A stretch of 64,000 nt of DNA from an uncultured Rhodopila sp. (GCF_903944925.1 NZ_CAJATU010000086.1:1-64000), one strand, 5' to 3'; positions 16,905-25,613 are shown, numbered from the stretch's first letter. The notes: generated from the sequence alone by a model not told the origin. Program-made: numbers and translations.

Positions 16905-17771
16905 TCAAAAATGAATGTTGGCGCCGAGGATGAAGCCGCTGAGCGACATGTGGTGCACGCCGGTGACGGGGTTGTTCTCGAACGCGAGATGGCGGTAGCC
17001 GGCCGACAGATCGGCCCAATTTGTCACACTGCGGGCGACGCCACCGTAGACCTGCCAGGTGAATTGCAGGCCGCCGGTCCCGGCATCGAAGTAGAATGGC
17101 AGGTAGAACTTGCTGTTCGGAATGTTGATCCGCCCGGTCACGCCGCCGATGGCATCAAAATAGGCCTTGTCGATGTTGAGGGTGCCGCCACGCGACAGCG
17201 CCAGCGTGTGATCGGGGGCCTGGACGTCGGTGTCGAGCTGATAGTTGGTGGTGGAACTAAACGTCACCATCCGCAGTCCGGCAAGGGCGTCAAGGTTTCC
17301 CCAGTCGCCCTGCAGCAGCGTATAGCCGCCGGCGAGTGACCAGACCGTCATGGCCATTCGGGTGCCCGTACCGACCTGGACGGAGCGCGGGATGTCGATC
17401 GGGCCGGATCCCGGATTGACCGAAGATAGATGGATTGTGCTCGAAGTGAGACTGTCGTTTATGTAAACGAGGTCGGTCATCACCGAGAAGCGGTCGTAGC
17501 GGGCCACACCGCCAACCATGGCGGCAAAGTTGACCAGGGTCAGGTAGTCGGTGAATCCGGCTTCCACCGTGGTGCTGACGGTGCCGCCCTGCGGTCCGGT
17601 GGCTTGCAAGGTCTGCGAAATCCGCGGCAGCCAGATATAAGGGTTGACCACGAAGGACCATCCGGCCCCCGATTCAACGGACGGCGGGCTGGAGGCAAGC
17701 TGGGCGCGCGCGGGCGAAGCGGCGACGATCGCGCAGAGTGCGGCGGCACCCAGGCTGGGTCTGAAATGCAT
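16905..17771 (-). CDS. predicted outer-membrane beta-barrel protein
   Basis: Protein of 288 residues with a signal peptide ending in ASPARAQ. The remainder alternates hydrophobic and polar residues in short strands (WSFVVNPYIWLPRI, FAAMVGGVARYDRFSVMTDLVYI, WADLSAGYRHLAF) and ends in SGFILGANIHF, with a terminal aromatic residue as expected for barrels assembled by BamA. The profile resembles the OmpW/OmpA-like or outer-membrane porin-like small barrels, but I cannot name a family. I chose ATG 17771 at the signal peptide rather than the upstream ATG at 17819. It converges on the arylsulfatase and may supply its substrate path through the outer membrane; that is inference from position. Confidence 0.8.
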   Translation of the reverse strand: MHFRPSLGAAALCAIVAASPARAQLASSPPSVESGAGWSFVVNPYIWLPRISQTLQATGPQGGTVSTTVEAGFTDYLTLVNFAAMVGGVARYDRFSVMTDLVYINDSLTSSTIHLSSVNPGSGPIDIPRSVQVGTGTRMAMTVWSLAGGYTLLQGDWGNLDALAGLRMVTFSSTTNYQLDTDVQAPDHTLALSRGGTLNIDKAYFDAIGGVTGRINIPNSKFYLPFYFDAGTGGLQFTWQVYGGVARSVTNWADLSAGYRHLAFENNPVTGVHHMSLSGFILGANIHF

Positions 17772-18002
17772 CGAACGCGTTCCTCTGCTTGCTGAGCGTG
17801 AGGATATCGCCTGACTCATCGCGCTTCCAGCTACTAAAAGCTATTGCATGTACACTCAGACTGAATCGGGTAAAAATATCACCGTCTGGTCCGAAAAAAT
17901 GACTCGCACCGAATGGAACACCTGACTGTGAATCGGGCGCTGGTTTCTTGCGGCTCAAGTTCGACCGGCAGCCTTTCACGAACGGGCTGTGCTTGTCACC
18001 TG

Positions 18003-18128
18003 GAGGCGCTGTCCGATCCGTTCACCGGGTGCATCGGCTTTTCGCGGCAAATGTCGACCCGGCTTCAACTGGCCGGTCGCAGCGCGGCAAATCAGTGGCT
18101 GCGGATGCAGCATGATGTGTGGCGCACC
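18003..18128 (+). pseudogene. HigA-type antitoxin remnant (second, degraded copy)
   Basis: A 42-codon stretch reads EALSDPFTGCIGFSRQMSTR, then NQWLRMQHDVWRTT. It aligns with the HigA relic at 12.9 kb ([20 protein letters not shown]...[13 protein letters not shown]), including the unusual MQHD-x-W ending, with a two-residue deletion and many substitutions. It has no start and no toxin partner, so I call it a decayed duplicate. Confidence 0.5.
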
Positions 18129-18151
18129 ACGCCTGTCCATGACCAAACCGG

Positions 18152-18355
18152 CTATTCCGCGGCGGCGGCCGTCGTCTGCACCTCGGCAGAGCGGGCACGC
18201 ACGTCAAGCACTTCCAGGCTTATCGCATTGCCGGCCGCGTCGAAGTCAAGCATCAACCCCGGCGCCACTTCCTCCGTGCGCACTGACATAACCCCATCCG
18301 CCGCAAACCGGACGAACAAGGCATCCGCCTCGGGGTCATAACTGGTCCTGATCAT
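18152..18355 (-). CDS. DUF2283 protein
   Basis: Protein of 67 residues with the DUF2283 pattern: an N-terminal YDPEADALFVRF strand pair, then VAPGLMLDFDAAGNAISLEVLDV. DUF2283 proteins often lie directly downstream of a DUF4258 gene, forming a two-gene unit that resembles a toxin-antitoxin pair. Here the start ATG overlaps the stop of the DUF4258 frame (ATGA), but that partner is frameshifted. The C-terminal TTAAAAE tail is short and probably disordered. Confidence 0.85.
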   Translation of the reverse strand: MIRTSYDPEADALFVRFAADGVMSVRTEEVAPGLMLDFDAAGNAISLEVLDVRARSAEVQTTAAAAE

Positions 18356-18611
18356 CGCTTTGCGCCTCGATCAAAGAAGGTCGTGATCACCATAACACCG
18401 TCATCGGCCGGACGATGAACAACTCGTAGCACGCGCCCGCCGAAAGCCGCGATGGCTTTGAAGGAGCGGGTCAGCCCCTGCCGGGAGTCGGGTTGCATCC
18501 AGTCGGGGCAATTATCGTTGCCTCAACCCACGCGAGGTCAATCCCGCGCGACGCCATTGCCTCGGCCGCGTGCACCGACAGGATGATCTTCAAAGGGCCG
18601 GCGCCGGACAT
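18352..18611 (-). pseudogene. DUF4258 gene broken by a one-base frameshift
   Basis: The first frame starts at ATG 18611 and gives LKIILSVHAAEAMASRGIDL, typical of DUF4258 (a short His-Ala...M..RGI motif), then runs to an early stop after IIAPTGCNPTPGRG. Shifting one base near 18515 restores family sequence: DWMQPDSRQGLTRSFKAI, GGRVLRVVHRP and VMVITTFFDRGAKR, ending at a stop that overlaps the DUF2283 start. A single missing base after IIAP explains everything. It is either a recent inactivating mutation or a sequencing error. DUF4258 proteins are suspected toxin-like partners of DUF2283. Confidence 0.8.
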
Positions 18612-18749
18612 GTCCCTGGCATAGGCCACCGCCCCAGCCTCGCGCAACGTTTCGCGCATCTACGCACCCGATCACCACCGGGCCGCCCCCCACATTGAGA
18701 CCCCGCCCCCAATGTGCCACTCTCCCGCAACCCCAATGAGTCCCCCCGG

Positions 18750-21527
18750 ATGGCCCGCGCCCGCTTTTCCATCGGTATCGACCTCGGCACCACCAACTCC
18801 GCGCTCGCCTTCGCGCCGCTCACCGGCGAGGCCACGCCCGAAATCCTCCCCATCCCGCAATGGGACAGCCTGTCCGGCCTGACCGAATCACCGACGCTGC
18901 CGTCCTTCCTGTACTACCCCGAAGACGCCGTCGCCGCCCAACTCCTCGGCCGCGACTCCAGATCCGAAAAATGGATCGTCGGCCGCTTCGCCCGCACCAA
19001 AGCCGGCGAAACACCCGGGCGCGTCGTCCACTCCGCCAAATCCTGGCTCTGCCACCACGCCGCCGATCGGCTGGCGCCGTTTTTGCCGTGGGGGTCCACG
19101 GACCTGCCGAGCGGCACGAAAATCTCCCCCGTTCATGCCTCCGCGCTGATCCTGAACTACCTGCGCGGCGCCTGGGACGACCGCTTCGCCGCCGCGGGCA
19201 CCGCGTTCGACGACCAGCAGATCACCGTCACCGTCCCCGCCTCCTTCGACGCCGCCGCGCAAAAGCTCACCGTCACCGCCGCCGAGGATGCCGGCTTCCC
19301 CCCCGGAGTCCGCCTACTGGAGGAACCGCAGGCCGCCTTCTACTGCTGGCTCGAACAGCACGGCCCGACGCATGACATATGGACCCGTCTGGCCGAAGGC
19401 GAACCCGGCCCGAGGCACGTGCTGGTCGTCGATATAGGCGGCGGCACCTCCGATTTCAGCCTGTTCGAGCTGCGCCTGAACCCGGCGGCCCCGCTCCCCG
19501 ACATCCGGCGCGTCGCCGTCAGCGACCACATCCTGCTCGGCGGCGACAATATCGACCTCGCTCTGGCCCATCTGGTCGAACGGCAGATCACCGGCGGCGG
19601 CCAAGGCCATTTCTCCGGCGCGCAATGGGACCAACTGGTCGCCGCCTGCCGCAACCTGAAGGAGCAGGTGCTATCCGCCGAAGGTCCCCCCGATGAGCGC
19701 TTCACCGTCGCCGTCGCCAGCCGCGGCTCCGGTCTGATCTCCGGCGCGCAGACGGCGGCGGTCACCCGGGGCGATATCGAGGGCGTGCTGCTGAACGGCT
19801 TCTTCCCCGACTGCGACAAGGCGGCGCGGCCGTACCAGACCCAGGGCGGCCTGCGCGAATGGGGCCTGCCCTACGCCACCGACAGCGCCGTCACCCGCCA
19901 TCTCGCCGAGTTCCTGGCCGATCGGCCGCGCGTCGATGCGGTGCTGTTCAACGGCGGGTCGGTTACTCCGGCGCTGCTCCGCCAGCGCATCACCGAACAA
20001 ATCGGCCAATGGCAGGACGGCCACACCCCGCTGGTGCTGGAAAACACCGAACCGGCGCTCGCGGTGGCGCGCGGCGCCGCCCGCTATGGCGCCCTGCTGC
20101 ACCGCCAGTCGGGCCAGATCGCCGCCGGCGCCGCCCGTGCCGTGTTCCTGGAAGTGCAGGGCACTGCCGCGGAGACCGCCCTGGTCTGCGTCCTGCCCCG
20201 CGAGGCGGCCCCCGAACAGCCATTCGAGATCGCCGTCCCCGGCCTCGCCGTGCGCACGGATCAGCCGGTGCGCTTCCGCGCCTATTCCTCCACCCGGCAT
20301 CGCGGCAGCCAGGCCGGCGACATCCTGGAATGGCGCAAGAACGATTTTCATGCCCTGCCGCCGTTGCAGACGATCGTAAAAACCGCGGATGCCTCGAAGG
20401 CCGGGACAGTACCCGTCCGGCTGGTCGCCAAAATGAATGCGCTGGGCCTGCTGCAGATCGAATGCGTCAGCGCCGACCCGGCGCAGTCCTGGCCGCTGGA
20501 ATTCAACCTCCGTCCGCAGGAACAGGCGGCCATCAGCGCACCACCCGGCGAAGCGCCTGCCGCCACGGCCGAACCGAACGCGACGCCGGAGGTGCTGGAC
20601 ACCGCGCAAAAGCGCATCGCAACGATGTTCGCCCGGCCGCCCTCCGCCACGGTCAAGTTCGCCGCCGGGCCGATCTTCAAGAGCCTGGAGGGGATTCTCG
20701 GACTGCCTCGCGGAGGTTGGAATGGGCCGCTTCTCCGCGCCCTATGGCGTCCGCTCTCCGACCGCTTCGCCGATGCGCGGAAATCGGTGGAACATGAGGA
20801 GGCCTGGCTGGTGATGGCGGGGTTCCTGCTCCGCCCCGGCTTCGGCGTGGCCGGCGACGACCTGCGCATGGAAAGCCTCTGGCGAGTGCACGAAACCGGC
20901 TCCGGCTTCCCCGGTCGGCGGATCAAGCTGCAGGAATACCTGCTCTGGCGCCGGGTGGCCGGCGGCCTGACCCGCGAGCATCAGGCCGCGATCGTCCGCG
21001 GCGAGCTCGATCGCCTGCGCGACGGCAAGGCGCCGGACGAGTTCGTGCGGCTGACCGGGGCGCTCGAACTGCTCCCGGTCGAAACCAAGATCGCGCTGAT
21101 CACGGGGTATATCGAGACCGCGGTGTCGATGATCTACGACAAGCGGCACTGCGCGCCGTATCTGGCCGCACTCGGCCGCCTGCTGAACCGGGCGCCGCTG
21201 CGCGCCGGACCGGAGACGGTGGTCTCGCCCGACCTGGTGGAGCAGGCCTGGAACGCGTTCCGCATCTTCGACTGGGCCGAGCAGGAACTGCTGGAGATGC
21301 AGACGCTGTTCTCGCGCGCGGCGCGTGTCGTCGGGGACCGCAGCCTGGACGTGCCGGGATCGGTGCGCACCGCCATCGCCGCCAAGTTGGAACAGTCCGG
21401 GATGTCGCCGCGGCGGACCGCCAAGATCAAGGGCTTCGTCCCGGTCGGCCGCTCGGATCGCGCCAGCCTTTACGATGAATCCCTACCGCCCGGGCTGATC
21501 CTCGACGTGGGCGAGGAGGACGAATAG
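18750..21527 (+). CDS. long Hsp70-family protein with C-terminal DUF3731-type domain
   Basis: Protein of 925 residues. The N-terminal ATPase has phosphate-1 loop GIDLGTTNSALAF, phosphate-2 loop VDIGGGTSDFSLF (about 227-239), LLGGDNIDLAL, and VLFNGGSVTPALLRQRI with EPALAVARGAA. A beta-rich linker domain follows. From about residue 620 to the end the sequence is helical and Trp/Arg-rich (GGWNGPLLRALWRPLSDRF, AWLVMAGFLLRPGFG, LWRRVAGGLTREHQ), which matches the DUF3731 region that typifies the larger protein of this Hsp70 pair. I chose ATG 18750 (MARARFSIGI) by analogy with the short paralogue. Normally it would follow the short Hsp70 directly; here it lies 7.6 kb away, so it needs its own promoter. 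Confidence 0.92.
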   Translation: MARARFSIGIDLGTTNSALAFAPLTGEATPEILPIPQWDSLSGLTESPTLPSFLYYPEDAVAAQLLGRDSRSEKWIVGRFARTKAGETPGRVVHSAKSWLCHHAADRLAPFLPWGSTDLPSGTKISPVHASALILNYLRGAWDDRFAAAGTAFDDQQITVTVPASFDAAAQKLTVTAAEDAGFPPGVRLLEEPQAAFYCWLEQHGPTHDIWTRLAEGEPGPRHVLVVDIGGGTSDFSLFELRLNPAAPLPDIRRVAVSDHILLGGDNIDLALAHLVERQITGGGQGHFSGAQWDQLVAACRNLKEQVLSAEGPPDERFTVAVASRGSGLISGAQTAAVTRGDIEGVLLNGFFPDCDKAARPYQTQGGLREWGLPYATDSAVTRHLAEFLADRPRVDAVLFNGGSVTPALLRQRITEQIGQWQDGHTPLVLENTEPALAVARGAARYGALLHRQSGQIAAGAARAVFLEVQGTAAETALVCVLPREAAPEQPFEIAVPGLAVRTDQPVRFRAYSSTRHRGSQAGDILEWRKNDFHALPPLQTIVKTADASKAGTVPVRLVAKMNALGLLQIECVSADPAQSWPLEFNLRPQEQAAISAPPGEAPAATAEPNATPEVLDTAQKRIATMFARPPSATVKFAAGPIFKSLEGILGLPRGGWNGPLLRALWRPLSDRFADARKSVEHEEAWLVMAGFLLRPGFGVAGDDLRMESLWRVHETGSGFPGRRIKLQEYLLWRRVAGGLTREHQAAIVRGELDRLRDGKAPDEFVRLTGALELLPVETKIALITGYIETAVSMIYDKRHCAPYLAALGRLLNRAPLRAGPETVVSPDLVEQAWNAFRIFDWAEQELLEMQTLFSRAARVVGDRSLDVPGSVRTAIAAKLEQSGMSPRRTAKIKGFVPVGRSDRASLYDESLPPGLILDVGEEDE

Positions 21528-21566
21528 TGACCGCGTAGTTAACAGTGTACCCGTTTTTATTCCGCC

Positions 21567-22328
21567 TTGACTTCAACCGGACGCCCCCATATGCGGAACT
21601 TCCCGCCCGGCGGCAGCCCGGTGCTTGCGGGCGGTCAGGGGTGCGACGTGATCAGTCCCGCAGGAACCTTCGCCCGATTGAAGCGCATGCTGCGCGGATC
21701 CGTGGACCACGGGCCCGCGGCGGCGTTCCCGACCGCAGCCCCCCTGCAACTGCCGTTTCGCGTCACGGTCTGCGGCATCGATGAACTGGCTTCCCATCGG
21801 GACGCGCTGGTGAGCCATCTACTGTCGATTCTTGACCCGGACTGGCCTGCGCCCGGCGTGTTCGGCCGTTTCGGCGAGAACCACAAACTCGAGCTGCGCT
21901 TCAACGACGTCATCGACGACCGCCCGGGCTCGGTTGCGCCCGATGCCGCGCACATTCGGCAACTGCTGGACTTTGGAGCCGGGTTGGACCGCGAATACGA
22001 CGCACATCTTCTGGTGCATTGCCATGCCGGCATTTCCCGTTCGTCCGCGTCTATGGCCCTGCTGATCGCCCGGGCGATGCCGGACCAGCCGGGCGAGTCG
22101 ATCTTTGCCGAGATCATGCGGATTCGACCGCAGATCTGGCCCAACCTCCGAATCGTCGAACTGGGTGACCAGGCGCTCGGCCGCAACGGCGACCTGATTG
22201 CCGCCGCCCACCGTGTATACGGCTTCCAGCTTGGCAAGCGGCCGGAACTGGCCGCTGCCTTCAGGTCGGGGGGCCGCGGGCGAGAGGTCGAAGCCGCGCT
22301 TCGGGAGCCGGAACCCGCGGCAAACTGA
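21567..22328 (+). CDS. dual-specificity/tyrosine phosphatase-like protein
   Basis: Protein of 253 residues with a complete cysteine-phosphatase loop VHCHAGISRSSASMALLIA, the HCX5R(S) signature with the nucleophile Cys at residue 152. A candidate general-acid region FNDVIDDRPG lies about 45 residues upstream, as expected for the dual-specificity/PTP fold. The C-terminal helical part (RPQIWPNLRIVELGDQALG) resembles proteobacterial proteins of this type. Its substrate, a phosphoprotein or other phosphoester, is unknown. It starts 39 bp after the long Hsp70 gene on the same strand, so they may be co-transcribed. A start at ATG 21591 (MRNFPPGG) is also possible; the N-terminal 60 residues look disordered. 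Confidence 0.8.
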   Translation: MTSTGRPHMRNFPPGGSPVLAGGQGCDVISPAGTFARLKRMLRGSVDHGPAAAFPTAAPLQLPFRVTVCGIDELASHRDALVSHLLSILDPDWPAPGVFGRFGENHKLELRFNDVIDDRPGSVAPDAAHIRQLLDFGAGLDREYDAHLLVHCHAGISRSSASMALLIARAMPDQPGESIFAEIMRIRPQIWPNLRIVELGDQALGRNGDLIAAAHRVYGFQLGKRPELAAAFRSGGRGREVEAALREPEPAAN

Positions 22329-22680
22329 GGTTCCTTTCCCGCAAAGCCCCGTCATCTCCGAGCTGGCAACGGCCCGGCCTTGTAAGGGCGCGGATAAGTG
22401 AATGCCGCATCCAACTATACCAAGGCGGCGTTCAGCCGCCGATGGGCGACGCGCGGCCGTCGCCGGCAACCGGTGGCCAGGACGCGCTTTTGCCAGCGTG
22501 CTGAGGCTGTTAGCCGATGCGTGGCGGTTGGGGCGTGCTCGCCACCCCGGGGCTGGCGGAGTGCCTCCGGCGAGGCCATCTACGCCATACCGATGTCTTA
22601 CCAAATGGTTGCACCCGCTACCCCGCGCGGTGCACACATGCGGTTCGACACAACCAGCAGATCGAAGAGACCGCACCGCC
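22329..22680. other. intergenic gap upstream of the M16 peptidase
   Basis: About 350 bp. The peptidase frame stays open upstream to 22402, but the added 93 residues are Arg/Pro-rich and have no family character, so I leave them out. I see no RNA gene or clear promoter here. Confidence 0.5.
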
Positions 22681-23946
22681 ATGGATGAGACGATCCAAGT
22701 TACCCGCCTGCCGTCCGGTCTGACGGTTGTTACCGAACGCATGGATCGCGTCGAGACAGTTTCCGTCGGCGCCTATGTCGCCACCGGCTCACGCAACGAA
22801 ACCACCGAGGAAAACGGCGTCTCCCACTTCCTGGAGCACATGGCATTCAAGGGCACGGCCTCTCGCAGCGCCGCCGCCATCGCCGAGGAGGTCGAGGCCG
22901 TCGGCGGCCACATCAATGCCTACACCGCGCGCGAGCAGACGGCTTATTACGTCAAGCTGCTGAAGGAGGACACCGCGCTGGGGTTCGACATCATCGGCGA
23001 CATCCTCACGCACTCGACCTTCGAACCCGAGGAGCTGGAACGCGAGCGCAGCGTCATTTTGCAGGAAATCGGCCAGGCCAACGACACGCCCGACGACATC
23101 ATCTTCGACTATTTCCAGGCGACGGCGTTCCCCGACCAGCCGCTCGGCCGCGCGGTGCTGGGCTCCGCCGAGGCGATCAAGGGCATGGGACGGTCGGTGC
23201 TGACGGGATACATGGGGCGGAACTACACCCGCAAGAACACCGTCATCGCCGCCACCGGCAAATTGCGGCACGAGGCGATCCTCGAGCTCGTGGACAAGCA
23301 TTTCGGCGACCTGCCCGAAGGCTCGCGCTCGCGCTTTGACGATGCGACCTACAAGGGCGGCGAGTACCGGGAGGATCGCGACCTCGACCAGGTGCATGTC
23401 CTGCTCGGGTTTCCGTCGGTCGGGTATGGCGATCCGGACTATTATGCGACCTTGCTGCTATCGACGCTGCTGGGCGGAGGGATGTCGTCGCGGCTGTTCC
23501 AGGAAATCCGGGAAAAGCGCGGCTTGGTGTATTCGATCTACTCGTTCACCTCGCCGTTCAAGGACGGCGGCCTGTTCGGCATCTATGCCGGCACCGGCGA
23601 GAGCGAGGCGGCGGAATTGATGCCCGTGGTGCTGGATGAACTCGGCAAGGTCCAGCAGCACGTCAACGAGCCGGAACTGGCCCGCGCGCGTGCGCAGGTG
23701 AAGGCCAGCCTGCTGATGTCGCAGGAGAGCACCGGCAGCCGGTGCGAACAGTTGGCGCGGCAGATCCAGACCTTCAACCGGGTGATCTCGACCGAGGAAG
23801 TGCTCGGAAAGATCAACGCAGTGACCGAGGCGGATGTCCGCCGCGCCGCCGCCCGGCATTTCCGCTCTGCCCCGACGCTGGCGACGGTCGGGCCATCGGA
23901 GCAGGTCCCGGGGCTGGGGCGCATCGTGGAGACGCTGGGGGCGTAA
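22681..23946 (+). CDS. M16-family zinc peptidase (mitochondrial processing peptidase-like)
   Basis: Pitrilysin-family metallopeptidase of 421 residues. The inverted zinc motif HFLEH lies at residues 49-53 inside NGVSHFLEHMAFKGT, and the third ligand Glu lies in the ELERERSVILQEI helix about 75 residues later. The C-terminal half has the usual RGLVYSIYSF and GIYAGTGES segments. It resembles the beta subunit of mitochondrial processing peptidase, and alphaproteobacterial homologues are thought to degrade or process short peptides. The start at 22681 (MDETIQVTRLPSGLTVV) begins exactly where the family starts. It is probably monocistronic, with an inverted repeat 30 bp after its stop. Confidence 0.95.
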   Translation: MDETIQVTRLPSGLTVVTERMDRVETVSVGAYVATGSRNETTEENGVSHFLEHMAFKGTASRSAAAIAEEVEAVGGHINAYTAREQTAYYVKLLKEDTALGFDIIGDILTHSTFEPEELERERSVILQEIGQANDTPDDIIFDYFQATAFPDQPLGRAVLGSAEAIKGMGRSVLTGYMGRNYTRKNTVIAATGKLRHEAILELVDKHFGDLPEGSRSRFDDATYKGGEYREDRDLDQVHVLLGFPSVGYGDPDYYATLLLSTLLGGGMSSRLFQEIREKRGLVYSIYSFTSPFKDGGLFGIYAGTGESEAAELMPVVLDELGKVQQHVNEPELARARAQVKASLLMSQESTGSRCEQLARQIQTFNRVISTEEVLGKINAVTEADVRRAAARHFRSAPTLATVGPSEQVPGLGRIVETLGA

Positions 23947-23975
23947 CGTCCTTTCTTGGCCCGGACGTCGCCTCC

Positions 23976-24066
23976 GTGTCATGGCCGGACTGGTCCGGCC
24001 ATCCACGACTTGCGGTGCCGAGCCAAACAATGTCGTGGATGGCCGGCACAAGGCCGGCCATGACAC
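23976..24066. repeat. intergenic inverted repeat, copy 2 (near-perfect long palindrome)
   Basis: Two nested perfect stems. The outer stem is GTGTCATGGCCGG (23976-23988) with CCGGCCATGACAC (24054-24066). The inner stem is CCGGCCATCCACGAC (23995-24009) with GTCGTGGATGGCCGG (24032-24046). The transcript would fold as a 91-base hairpin just after the peptidase gene and might act as a terminator or mRNA stabiliser. It is the best-preserved member of the family. Confidence 0.85.
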
Positions 24067-24369
24067 AGATGCAACCACCGGTGCCACGCTTGTTAAGTTA
24101 GCGCCTTTGCGAACGAGCCGGGCCATGACGATCGGGGGAAGGCCGGTCAGCCCGCGGCGGCCATGTTGAGGGGCAAAGCAGTAGCCGCAACGAATCTCTG
24201 TGGTTGTCGAAATAGATATGATACGATTCCAAAGATGACAGGCTTATCGTTGCCTTGGGCTACCGGATGCCGGTATCCGCGGTCACGCCCGGACCCGGAG
24301 GGCCGAACCTGCGACTCCCCCCGCCACGACCAGGACGCGCAAAGCCGTGGCGTATGGTGCCATCTCTGA

Positions 24370-24579
24370 ATGGGTGGCGCGCCGACCTTCTCGATCGCCG
24401 GCGCCTATTTTCCAGCGTGGATGGTGTGCCTGTGTTTGGGAATCGCATCGTCGCTGCTTGGACGCGTTGTGTTCATCGCGATCGGCATCGATAGGCTCCT
24501 CCCGCTTAAGTTCGCGGTCTACGTGTCGCTCGGACTGCTGGCGGGGCTGGCCATCTGGCTGTGGTTTTTCCAGCAATGA
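24370..24579 (+). CDS. DUF1656 small membrane protein (AaeX-like)
   Basis: Protein of 69 residues with two transmembrane helices (AWMVCLCLGIASSLLGRVVFI and FAVYVSLGLLAGLAIWLWFF), the DUF1656 pattern. AaeX-type proteins accompany the AaeA-AaeB efflux pair in proteobacteria. Its stop overlaps the start of the adaptor gene (ATGA), so it is the first cistron of the four-gene operon. Its biochemical role is not established. Confidence 0.88.
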   Translation: MGGAPTFSIAGAYFPAWMVCLCLGIASSLLGRVVFIAIGIDRLLPLKFAVYVSLGLLAGLAIWLWFFQQ

Positions 24580-25613
24580 AATCGCGGGGGCAGATGCTGG
24601 GGCGCGTGATTGCGCTGACAGTCATAGCCGGTGCCATCGCAGCCAGCATCGGCGCCTACCGGCAAACCCGGACCGCCATATCCTCAGATGACGCCTCAAT
24701 CGACGCGGACGTCGTGCACATCGCCGCGGCGGTTGCCGGCCGCGTCGCCGGCATGCGGGTCACGGAGAACGATCTGGTCAAGGCCGGGGACGAACTGTTC
24801 CGCCTGGATCCAGCTCCGTACCAACTTGCCGTCGATCAGGCGGAGGCGGATCTGGCGATCGCCCGGGGACTGCTGGAATCGCGCAGGCGCTCCATCGCAG
24901 TCGAAACGTCCAACGCCGCTGTCGCCACGCAACAGATTGCGCATGCGGAGGAAAACCACGCGCTGGCGGCGCGGACCGTGGAGCGGCTCCGCCCGCTCGC
25001 CGCGAAATCCTATATCCCCTACCAGCAGTTCGACCAGGCCCGTGTGGCCGAGGCTGACACGGCCACCGCGCTCGCCCAGGCGCGCCAGGCGCAGATCGCC
25101 TCGCAACAGGCCATCGGCACGCTGGACGTGGAGACCGCCACCGTGCGGGCCAGGGAAGCGGCGCTTGCCATTGCCCGCCGGGCACTGGACCAGACAGTGG
25201 TGCGTGCGCCGCATAATGGCCGGGTGACCGGCCTGTCGGTGCTGTCGGGAGAAATCGTCGCTCCGGGTCAGTCATTGTTTACCCTGATCGTTAATGATGC
25301 ATGGTTTGTCTCCGCGAACATTCGCGAGGGCGACCTGGGCGCGATCCAATCCGGCGAATGCGCCACCGCCTATTCCCTGATCGATCGGCGGCAGGCGATA
25401 AAGGGCGTCGTCGAAGGCATCGGCTGGGGCGTGCTCGACGACGGGCGCATCGGACTGCCGCGCACCTTGCCCTATGTTCCGCGCTCCATGAACTGGGTGC
25501 GGGTGGCGCAGCGCTTCCCGGTCCGCATCCGCCTGATCGATCCACCTGACTCCCTGATGCGCGCCGGCGCGAGCGCCGTGGTCGAAATCGGCTATGGCAA
25601 CTCTTGCCGCTGA
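24576..25613 (+). CDS. HlyD-family periplasmic adaptor of an Aae-type efflux pump
   Basis: Membrane fusion protein of 345 residues. One N-terminal transmembrane helix (RVIALTVIAGAIAASIGAY) anchors it, then come the first half of the biotinyl-lipoyl-like domain (IAAAVAGRVAGMRVTENDLVKAGDELFRLD), a helical hairpin (residues about 85-185), the second half (VVRAPHNGRVTGLSVLSGEIV) and a beta barrel. It links the FUSC-family inner-membrane pump to an outer-membrane channel; both follow in the same operon. The start overlaps the DUF1656 stop and its end overlaps the FUSC start by 20 bp. In E. coli the homologous AaeAB system exports aromatic carboxylic acids; the substrate here is not known. Confidence 0.93.
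   Translation: MKSRGQMLGRVIALTVIAGAIAASIGAYRQTRTAISSDDASIDADVVHIAAAVAGRVAGMRVTENDLVKAGDELFRLDPAPYQLAVDQAEADLAIARGLLESRRRSIAVETSNAAVATQQIAHAEENHALAARTVERLRPLAAKSYIPYQQFDQARVAEADTATALAQARQAQIASQQAIGTLDVETATVRAREAALAIARRALDQTVVRAPHNGRVTGLSVLSGEIVAPGQSLFTLIVNDAWFVSANIREGDLGAIQSGECATAYSLIDRRQAIKGVVEGIGWGVLDDGRIGLPRTLPYVPRSMNWVRVAQRFPVRIRLIDPPDSLMRAGASAVVEIGYGNSCR

Noticed and set aside
22402-22680. 93-residue N-terminal extension of the M16 peptidase
   Set aside because: The family starts at MDETIQV; the extension is Arg/Pro-rich and lacks a signal peptide.
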